NCBI GenBank assembly: GCA_922989275.2
Contig: OV277864.1
Coordinates: forward strand, 45,383,550 to 45,447,549
Length of the DNA stretch: 64,000 bases
Direction: 5' to 3'
Source of the DNA: Gari tellinella
Lineage: Eukaryota > Mollusca > Bivalvia > Cardiida > Psammobiidae
A program made the position numbers and the translations under genes. The notes below the pieces were generated by a model. That model worked only from the letters and a program-made list of their open reading frames with translations, searched no databases and was not told the DNA's origin. Each line of letters begins with the position of its first letter. Position 1 is the first letter of the stretch. Positions 55,985 to 64,000 of this stretch are shown one piece after another.

Positions 55985-57219
55985 CGCGTGGAAAGAAGCG
56001 TAAATATAACTTATATTGTGGAAGTTCATTGATTCTATTTTTTTCATCTGGAATTTAAACTGATATTTTCTTAATTAAAATAGCATAACCTGTTATGCTT
56101 TTAAGTGGCTAGTTTGCGCATCTAACAACCACAACTTAAAGGCATCGGACAAGAGATGATGATAATGGTTCGCTTAATGGTTTTATGTTCTGTGTTCAAT
56201 GTTCATAAAGACGCCTTAAACGCGTCACTCCGTACAACCACATACTAAAAAAGACAATGAGACGGCTAATATTAGCTGAGAACCTTGATCCAATGACTCC
56301 TGTAACATAAAACAGACCAACATAAGTGACAGATGAAATTGCTTGTGGCATTACTAAACTCTAATGCTTGGTTACAAGCAAAGAAACATCTATTTAGTGC
56401 ACACGTTGAAGGGCTTACATGTATCCGTAATCATTCAATAGCATGGACTGCCGCCAAGTTCTTGTCTGCACATTATTTTGAATTAGAATTGTTTTAACTC
56501 ATTCGCCCCAGAAAATTTTAATGGACAATTCCGGTTTTCAATTAGGTCTAGACTACTTTGACTATAAATGTATACGGTTTTTATTTGCAATATATTGAAC
56601 AATGACAAACTGGACAGGCCCTGATCATAGTGCTCCTTTTTAAGCCCTCTGATGTTAGTATACACTTTTTGCATAGGATATAATTATGTACTCTTCAAAT
56701 ATTCACGGTTTGTAAAGGATGAATATAGATCAAGTCGTCGCTAGGGTATGATGTTTTAAGTGCTTTTTGGTATTGCAAATAATGACAAACCGGGTCAGAC
56801 CGTGAATATGTATAAAAAATATGAATAATGTTTTTTTCTGATTTTGATATACACTGTTGGCAACAAAATACATTTATATGCAACAAGTTCCGAAAAAACG
56901 AAAATAAAACCGAAGCCTCTTAATCATTTCACCATAGGTCGATTTTACTTGGATTTTGTGCCTATTGTAAATGCTTTTAGCACCAATAACGCTGTACCTG
57001 GATAAAACATGTTTCTTTTTATTCGCAATCATAGCCAACAATGTGCCAGTTATCGCAATTTTGACTTTTCCAATACTCGATTGTGTTAAGCGGCATTACC
57101 GATCATGGTGATTCGGTAGTCGCCAAGAAATATTGCAGCTTAATTCAAGCCTACATAACTGCAGGAAACTCCTTCAAGCAGGTTCTAGAGTACTTGTGTC
57201 ACAATAAATATCCCAATGT

Positions 57220-57435
57220 CTTAACTCTTTCACTGCCAACGGCGCCAAAAATCGACCTTGTAAACAGTTTGGATTCTTATCAGACGCCGCAAAACGCAAA
57301 ATCTGATCAGGATCCAAATTGTTTGACACTCGTATCGACACTCGTCAGTCGAAACAGCTCTAAAGTTGACTTTGAAAACATTGCAGACGACACGACCAAT
57401 GCAGACGGTATTTTGGCTGTAAGGTATGTAAAGCA
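57220..57435 (+). mobile_element. Type-J TTAA MITE (unit 2)
   Basis: TTAACTCTTTCACTGCCAAC, 'gaccttgtaaacagtttgga', hairpin 57259-57325, 'attgcagacgacacgaccaa', 'gcagacggtattttggctgt'. Confidence 0.78.
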
Positions 57436-57440
57436 GACTA

Positions 57441-58569
57441 TAAAACGTGGCATTGAAACAGTTAAATGACTTTCTTTATATCATTGAACGGGTGTTCATC
57501 TCTGGTTTAGTTGTATTTGTTAATTAAAGTGGATACTGTAACAGTGCATGTGATAATTAGTATGATTAGAACAGAATGAACAGAAAGCATGTTTTCACAT
57601 TTCTCCACTCAATTACACGTAGTTCGTGGAGAGAATGAGCTCTTTGCAAGGTTTTGTGTGTTTATTGTTAACACTGGTTGCCTAGTTAATAAAATTGAAG
57701 CATCATCATGAATTTACCTTTTGAATATTAAGGGAGAATATTAATAACCGTCACATCGTGGTCCAACTATTTGCCACTCGAATACTTTTTGTTCTATTGT
57801 CAGATTTTCATATTTCTTATGACAATATACAAAGTAAAGTCACATTACTGAAACTACAACCAAAGTCGAAATGTAAACCGTTGTCGCCTATTGCCTTTAA
57901 ACACACCTAGTGTAATTCCCTATGAATAAACACAATGCAGTACCCTAAATGTTATGTTCATATTACGCGTACCGATTTGATTTCCTATGCCGAAACCTTG
58001 TACACACTTTTCGCACGGTAGTTTAAAAAGCACTCTGTGGTGTTTCTTTTGGTATTTAACACCCCAACATCAAAAGACGATTAAAAAAATAAAGGACATG
58101 TATTTCAATATTGTTTATATTTCTCTGTTTCTCTGTTCGTGTCACGATTTGGTTGCCAATCACTTAAGGAATAATTTTGTAGCAACGTCGACGTCAATGA
58201 CGTCATTTGGTGTCCTGCTTCATGCAGCGCTTGTGGTGAGCAGTTGGACTAAGAGAAAGTAGTCCTGGCAAGGCATGGCCTGAATTTTATTTTTTTTCAT
58301 GGAGTTATGAAACAAAATTTACAGCCAATCACAGCTAACCAAATGTAATAAAAGCAAACAATATTAAATTATTTGACAATGTATATAAAATATCACATAA
58401 ATGCTTCACTTTTGCGAAACATTCTATTTAGCAACGAAATGGCTAGAAATGTTAGCTATGCTTGAAATAGTTTCTCCAATCTGATCCGAAGTTAAATCCG
58501 TTGATCGCCCGTGTTTTGGATACATCTTCCTAAAGCTTACAATTCCCAGAAAGTGCCTTCCCAAATTAG
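57441..58569. other. Spacer between units 2 and 3, nothing recognised
   Basis: A 91-codon frame at 57987-58262 has no motif. Confidence 0.4.
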
Positions 58570-58824
58570 CAGGGCTGCCATAAGTTGACATGAAAAATCC
58601 TAAGTTTTCGAAATTTGCATTTTTCAATTGCGAATTTACGAATCGTACCTTTACCCTATAGCCTGTTTCTAGTTTTGTTGACACGTGACTACTTAAAGTA
58701 GGCTGGAAGTAAAGCATAATGCGCCTTATGGCGCATTCTGCTTTACTTTCAGCCTGCATTAAGCTACCATGTTCTTGAAAAAAATCCGAAGATTTAGGAA
58801 AAATCCGGATAAATGGCAGCCCTG
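58570..58824 (-). mobile_element. Type-B2 element (CAGGGCTGCCAT ends), reversed
   Basis: CAGGGCTGCCATAAGTTGAC ... 'aatccggataaatggcagccctg'. Core-Q hairpin 58690-58755 (CGCCTTATGGCG apex). Second copy of the 22036-22289 element. Confidence 0.85.
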
Positions 58825-59049
58825 ATTTAGCCTTTTACGTACAGTACAGCCCTGCTTTTACAATCAGACTTTTATTGAGTAAGCTCAAAATAAATCGCAG
58901 CTTTAAAAAAAATAAAGCAGAAAGCTCCTGAAGGGGTACCTGCTTTTATGTAAATCTTGCATTAAGCAGATATCAGTTTGGACATGAATATAAAGAGTTT
59001 GTTAAGTGTTGTTGAAATACGTGGAGTGTTGCACTAATGTACATGCAAC

Positions 59050-59290
59050 ACATTGAAGAAGATTTTATTCTTTCCCAATAAACGCGTTTACGCTTAAACT
59101 ATTTCCAGAGCAAGCAGTTTGGAACCAGATCAGACGTCGGGTAACCCGTCGTCCGATCAGGCTCCTAACTGTATGCCATTCAGATTAACATAAATAGTCA
59201 GAAGTGTCAAGATATTGTCATTTTTACGTGTTATTGTAATACGGTTTATTGTAATGCGTTTGCGTTTCGTTTGCGTTTAGACGGGAACTA
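59050..59290 (+). mobile_element. Type-C MITE, right end truncated
   Basis: 'cattgaagaagattttattc', 'aataaacgcgtttacgct', hairpin 59110-59176, 'gtttcgtttgcgtttagacg' then loss of the terminal repeat. Confidence 0.75.
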
Positions 59291-59644
59291 TTTAACCATT
59301 TGCTGATTTTCTGGCAGAGCACTTCTGGTGTGCTTCGTATTTGTAATGTGAGGAAACATGCGTAAATAATTGTTATTTCAGGCTTGCACAAAGCATTGTG
59401 TGTTTATGGCCAGTGCGATTGTCAGATTGGTGTGTGCATGTGGAAAGGTCTGACTTTAATCCCCATGTGAAATGAAACTCGTCGGATTTCAGACTACTCA
59501 CTGTCGATGAGGTTAATTTGACGCCCTTGTTTTTAACTGTCGGAATCTTGTCAATCGCGAAGTGAAACAAGAGCTATTGAGCATTCGTAAAGTATATTGT
59601 ACTTCATCAGCGTAGACTAATATCAGCAGTCGTGTGTACCGTTA

Positions 59645-59752
59645 CATTGGAGAAGACGTTATTCTATCCGAAAAAACGCAAACGCATTGCATTAAAATGT
59701 CGAAAAACACGACTTTTTGACAATACTAGCTCCAAACTGTTTGCATGAAAAA
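59645..59752 (-). mobile_element. Type-C MITE left fragment (reversed)
   Basis: 'cattggagaagacgttattc', 'aaacgcaaacgcattgcatt', 'gctccaaactgtttgca'; the remainder is missing. Confidence 0.7.
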
Positions 59753-60297
59753 TGATTTTAATAAGCTTTCGCTAATATGTTAACACATGGTATGGTGTAT
59801 TTATCTGAGCATATAGTTTGCCTTTAGGCACGAATTTTAGTTCAATTAAAATAATAATCGCCTAATCATTTCGTATACTTAATTCAAACTACATGTAGTA
59901 CAGTCTAGAATTATGGATTGAAAAGGATTATTGTTTTTGTACTGACGTTGATCTACAAAGTAAGTTACTGATTGTATCAAATGATGAAGTTGCGTATTTG
60001 TCTAACACACACTTCAATTTCAGTTATAACATCTATGCAATTTGGATTACAAGATGGATGTGCAAAATAGATCATATTACGCCGATGAATGATGAGGGAC
60101 GAGATGATGATTTCAGGAAGAATATTTCGGCTACTCTCATTCGTTGCGAAGCAGTGCATGGGATTAAACCACCGATTTTAAGTCCTTTGAGTTCTTGGCA
60201 AATGGATATAACAGACACATTCCCTATGACAATTACGCCAAGGAGAGCGACAAGGTAGAAAGGTCTCTATGGGGACTACATGAATAAAACTGCAATC

Positions 60298-60632
60298 GTC
60301 TAACAGTTTTGAGTTACGCAAAACCATTTAAAAATCTATAAAGGCTGACATCCAAATTGAGGCTACCAGTGTCACGTTGATTTCATTTAGCGGAGATACG
60401 GCATTTTTGTCACCATGACAGAGTTATGTGACAGGCAGAAAGAACCATGCTTGTAAAACAAGTAACCGTCAGCTGAAACGCAGATTTGTGTCTGCTATAG
60501 AGACACTAAACTTGTCACGTTTAGTTCAACTTCCGTCATTGTTCCACTTGTTGCTAGGCAAGACTCCAGGGGACTATGAACACGGCTCTCCAAGTTCATT
60601 TTCGGAAGAGTTACTAGTTCAATGCACTTAGG
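60298..60632 (+). repeat. R1 dispersed repeat, copy 4
   Basis: Very close to 38752-39120. The open frame 60428-60631 also starts at GTG. Confidence 0.8.
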
Positions 60633-60923
60633 TTTGCAAAGGAAATCACGTCAATAATAATGTTTCTTCATATAATTGTATTACGTTTAAGTTTTACTTT
60701 TTGATAAATATGTCGTTTCGAATTCAGATACATACCGAGTTTTTTATTTCAATTAGATACAGGAAATGGGGTTTGGCCATAAGTTCTGCTAACTTAGAGT
60801 CGGCCCTTTCCCTGCAGTTTCACAGATACTGACTTGAAAGGAAATTTCTTTTGTCACAAAATCAAACATTCCGAATCAACATTGTCCTTTACAATATAAA
60901 TATGTGAATTAAAATTATTCATG

Positions 60924-61140
60924 TTAACCCCTTCATTGCCTTACCGCAAGAACAATGTTTTTTGCAAACAATTTAGATCCTGACCAGACACCGTTACGCG
61001 GTAACGAGGCATCTGATTAAATTCCAAACTGTTTGATTCACAATTTTATATTCTTTAAGTCAAAATAACTAAAATGTAAATTTTAGAAAGAAAAGCAGAC
61101 GGCCATTGTTTAAAGCTGTTGACATCATGACAGTGATTAG
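60924..61140 (-). mobile_element. Type-A TTAA MITE (unit 3)
   Basis: TTAACCCCTTCATTGCCTTA, hairpin 60964-61036, 'gttgacatcatgacagtgat'. Counterpart of 52372-52571. Confidence 0.82.
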
Positions 61141-61240
61141 TGATTAGTGTTAGCCTCTGACTAATTTTATGCTCAGGATGAAATGGCATTTTGCAAACAA
61201 TCCTGTCGAGACTACAAAAGTTACCAAATCCCAACAAATG

Positions 61241-61961
61241 TTAGATCCTGTTGAATGCAGAGTCGATATAGAATGTCCATACTGTAGTAGACAAGTCGGA
61301 ATGTTTTCCGGGGCCAAGTCACGTGATACTAGACGTAACACGTGACAGATGGCGGGAAAACTGCGGCCAAAATATATCACGTGAGTGTAAACCACATGCA
61401 CAGTCTACATGTATATATCTACAGACACGCCTCTCTGCATCGATATGATCGATGGACGTTTTTTACAATATTTCAAATTAGAATATTAACGAGTATGACC
61501 TAGCGTAAATCTCTAAAACAGACAAGGGCTTATGGTGGGATGAAAACGACACAGAAGACTATAGCAGTAGCTTTCTGTGTCGTTTTAACTCAACTTCAAG
61601 CGACCATTATAGATTTTCTAAATACATGTACTCTTGAAAGACTAACTTAACTTCTCCCAGTAAAACTATAAAATAAAACTATAAAATAAACCCATTACCA
61701 CTCATCGTATTCCCTTATATTGAGTGGCGGTGACCATAGCCCGTCCTCACTGTAAGGGAATACTGGAGTAAGTCTCAGATACACTGTAACTTTATTTTAT
61801 AAGGTACGATAATGTTATTATTACTTGTTGATTTATTTATGCTTCTCTGATAAAATGTTATTTGTATGTGTAATTTTCATGTTCACTCCAGTGACACTGG
61901 ATGGCTAGAAGTAGCAATTGTACTTAATGCCAATAAAATATATTGTATTGTATTGTATTGT
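61241..61961 (+). mobile_element. 721-bp retroposon-like insertion with (ATTGT)n tail
   Basis: Splits sequence that is continuous in unit 2 ('ccaacaaatgccgtttgcga', about 52667) and unit 1. AAATG at 61236-61240 and 61962-61966. Ends 'gccaataaaatatattgtat' plus attgt repeats, so an AATAAA signal precedes the tail. The interior has inverted pairs at 61543-61586 and 61706-61763. No coding frame recognised. Confidence 0.78.
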
Positions 61962-62089
61962 AAATGCCGTTTGGGATTAAATTGCTTCCAATTAATGACA
62001 ATCACTGATTATCAAGCAATCGCATGTTGTCCAAAAAGAATCGCATTTTTGACAAAATTGTTATCAGATTCTATTTCTTTTAACCCTTA

Positions 62090-62472
62090 GCCTGCCACTC
62101 ACAACTATAGCTCCATATGCAAACAGCTTGGATCCGGATGAGACGCCGAGTAACTCGGCGTCTCATCCGGATCCAAGCTGTTTGACACTCGGACAACATT
62201 TTCAGCAATTTTGAACATCTTAGAAGCACTTTGAAACTTGAAGCAGACGAGAAATATAGCAGACGACAATTTATTTGGCGGGCTAAGGGTTAAGCAATTG
62301 TCTTCTGCCTTTATTTCTCACATTTAAAGTTAAGAAACATGTATTTTGACCTAAGATATATTGAAATGAGTGTCAAGCAGTTTGGATTCTGCCTCACGCG
62401 GCGTCCGATCAGAATCCAAACTGTTTGCAGTTAACCATTGTGCTCGAGGTTAGACAGTGAAGGGAAAAGAGA
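62090..62472 (+). mobile_element. Type-A MITE (unit 3) with type-N insertion
   Basis: After the insertion: 'gcaattgtcttctgcctt', 'ttgaaatgagtgtcaagcag', hairpin 62380-62431, 'gctcgaggttagacagtgaa'. Confidence 0.78.
62094..62289 (+). mobile_element. Type-N TTAA MITE with perfect hairpin
   Basis: CCCTTAGCCTGCC ... GGCGGGCTAAGGG flanked by TTAA at 62090-62093 and 62290-62293. Unit 2 keeps the empty TTAA (52787-52790). The hairpin 62120-62184 is perfect (32-bp arms, one-base loop). Probably the youngest TTAA element here. Confidence 0.93.
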
Positions 62473-62601
62473 CAATTTCTTGTAGTAATTCATGGTGATA
62501 ATTCGATGAAAGGCTACATATTGAGTTTCTTGATTGCTACTTGTCTGTAAGTGGAAAAGACCGTAGACAATACTTTTCAAAGAAATGTTTATTTGAACAA
62601 T

Positions 62602-62822
62602 TAACCATTTCCCCGCAAAGGCAGACTACTTTTACATAAATACAGCTTTTTATCCTATATAGACATCGCATAATTTATCTTCTGAGCAGGATCCAAACGT
62701 TTTGAAACTCATGCCAATACTTGACAAGTAAATCCAACACAAACAATTTCAAATAATATAATCGAAAGCAAACGAAACATTTAAGCAGCCGATACCTTCG
62801 CAGTTACCGTGTTAGACAGGTT
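62602..62822 (+). mobile_element. Old TTAA MITE (unit 3)
   Basis: 'ttaaccatttccccgcaaag', 'gagcaggatccaaacgtttt', 'ccgtgttagacaggttaa'. Counterpart of 40868-41093. Confidence 0.65.
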
Positions 62823-63445
62823 AAAGTACGCCATAATAGCAGTGAAAAGATTAATTTTCAACACAGTATGTTCTATACCCAAAGATGTACATGTATAATC
62901 CTGTACATTATATTAGGATATAAATTGTTTTCCTTGTATCTCCTGTATGATATCTTACAACACCCTTGTGTAAAAAGAATTAATTTACATTTATTCAAAA
63001 CAAAACTACTGAATTGCATAATGGTACATTATCGTACAAAATTAAAAGATAACAATAATTATTTGAGTAAAAAGAAGTCTTAATATTTCTAAAATGTACT
63101 AGCTTTGTCATCCTTTGAATGACAATATAATTTATCCATTGACGGTAGATGTGATGGATACAAAACCATGAAATAGATGGATAACACTTATTAGGTCATG
63201 TCGAATACGTCTATTCTGTAAATTAAGGTATCAATGTTATATCATATGATTACATATATCATTCAAAATAATTGGCTGGATTGGCATTTGACTACCTAAT
63301 GAAAAGAACAAAAACGTTGTACATTTATTCATTTTAGGTTACTTCTTTGGGAATGATTCGGCGAAATAATAAAACACGATATAGCAATTGAAAGCCCAAT
63401 GGGGCATTTGTCACATGCTGTACATTTTAAGCAATTTCTACGGAC

Positions 63446-63638
63446 GATCCCATATATGATACACAGGCAAACGGTATAAACTCTGATCAGACGCGACAAA
63501 ATGAGGCGTCTGGTCAGAGTCTATAATGTTTGCTGATAGGATTTTCAATATAAAACAAAACGAAAATGAATTTAGATAACAAATGGACTAATCAAATATA
63601 TAAGCATTGAAGAATCCACTGGGCGAAAATGGGTTATA
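63446..63638 (+). mobile_element. Type-M MITE (unit 3)
   Basis: 'gatacacaggcaaacggtat', hairpin 63468-63533 (ACTCTGATCAGACGC / GCGTCTGGTCAGAGT), 'ccactgggcgaaaatgggtt'. Confidence 0.8.
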
Positions 63639-63833
63639 TATTTCAATGCAACATTACTACCTTCATATTGGTTCCACATTCTGTATAAATATTGATGCTC
63701 TTTTTGAGAAGCATCAGATGCCGTATTATACATGTTATTTTTTATCAAATACTGTTTGCAGATTACAGTTTAAATCTCCATTGTGTAAAGTGCATGTAAC
63801 AATTAAGAGAGAGACACTCTATTTGGTGCACAA

Positions 63834-63999
63834 TTTCCATTGCAAACCCGGTGTCTGATCAGGCTCCAAACTGTTTGTCACCAAGATAAACATGAATTAT
63901 CAGAATTGTCCAAAAGTTGCACTTTTCTACGTTCTAGTGTTTTGCGTTTGCGTTTCGTTTCGTTTAAACGGGAACGAATAACGTATTCTCCACCTGTAC
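63834..63999 (+). mobile_element. Type-C MITE, left arm deleted
   Basis: 'tttccattgcaaacccggtg', right arm GTCTGATCAGGCTCC, 'aagataaacatgaatt', 'cgtttaaacgggaacgaata' and 'ttctccacctgta' at the window edge. Confidence 0.8.
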
Positions 64000-64000
64000 C

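Larger units (their letters stand above)
52080..57480 (+). repeat. Segmental duplication unit 2
   Basis: Shares with unit 1 'cttctatacgaaat'-type spacers and, more specifically, 'ctgtcgagactacaa.agtt', 'ccatttctcataatcaacac', 'tgttctgtgttcaatgttca', 'aaaacagaccaacataagtg' and the 'ccaacaatgtgcca.ttatcg' tract, all in order. Lacks foldback 2, the 1.87-kb insertion, one type-B and one type-D copy. Confidence 0.85.
59755..64000 (+). repeat. Segmental duplication unit 3 (runs off window)
   Basis: 59755-60030 matches 37755-38272 ('tatctgagcatata.tttg', 'actgacgttgat.tacaa', 'gttgcgtatttgtc'). 60298-60632 matches R1 of unit 1. 60640-62080 matches 52090-52790, and 62600-63840 matches 40868-42030 and 53097-54740. 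Confidence 0.85.

Noticed and set aside
57083..57469. 128-codon frame, the longest in the window
   Set aside because: It runs through a type-J MITE, and the unit-1 counterpart (51700-51950) does not keep the frame.

Overview
This is a gene-poor, repeat-saturated stretch of a eukaryotic genome, most likely from a bivalve mollusc or a close relative. It is AT-rich with no operons or Shine-Dalgarno-spaced genes. It holds dozens of short palindromic non-autonomous transposons, a tRNA/V-type SINE with an (AATA)n tail, 3' remnants of non-LTR retrotransposons, a dead Tc1/mariner transposase, and elements ending in 'gcccccgaa...tctgggggcat' of a type I associate with bivalve genomes. The taxonomic call is inference. 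I could not support any intact host protein-coding gene, tRNA, rRNA or CRISPR. All long open frames are short (128 codons or fewer), often lack ATG, and most fall inside repeats. The only coding relics are four broken transposon genes.

Layout. 0-2 kb: degenerate MITE, then a 1.4-kb element with tandem ~145-bp units rich in AGGTCA. 2.06-7.04 kb: a type-B TTAA MITE split by a 4.7-kb long-inverted-repeat ('foldback') element that carries a decayed reverse transcriptase. 8-23 kb: a field of MITEs with TTAA or TA target sites, GGGCCC-ended palindromes and plain AT-rich spacer. 24.4-25.6 kb: a GGGCCC palindrome with a hAT-like element in its apex, then the Tc1 relic. 26-37 kb: more MITEs, a CR1/L2-like LINE tail (29.8-30.9 kb) and a SINE (30.9-31.1 kb). 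37.75-64 kb: three diverged copies of one segment in direct order (about 37.8-52.1, 52.1-57.5 and 59.8-64 kb). Each carries private insertions, including a second 5-kb foldback element (43.26-48.32 kb) that contains a decayed transposon ORF.

How the parts relate. Many MITEs with different ends share one ~65-nt hairpin, written here as core P: CAAACAGTTTGGATCC-TGATCAGACGCCG and its complement. It occurs inside TTAA-flanked elements (types A, E, G, H, I, J, M, N; piggyBac-like), inside TA-flanked elements starting CAGTGGAG (type C) and inside TA-flanked elements starting CAGCGCTCCC (type D). A second hairpin, core Q (AAGTAAAGCAGAATGCGCC and complement), sits in TTAA elements (type B) and in elements ending CAGGGCTGCCAT (type B2). 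Comparing the three duplicated segments gives empty sites that confirm insertion boundaries and target duplications for several families. Shared hairpins in unrelated end-types, together with arms that change in concert, are the most unusual signal in the window.
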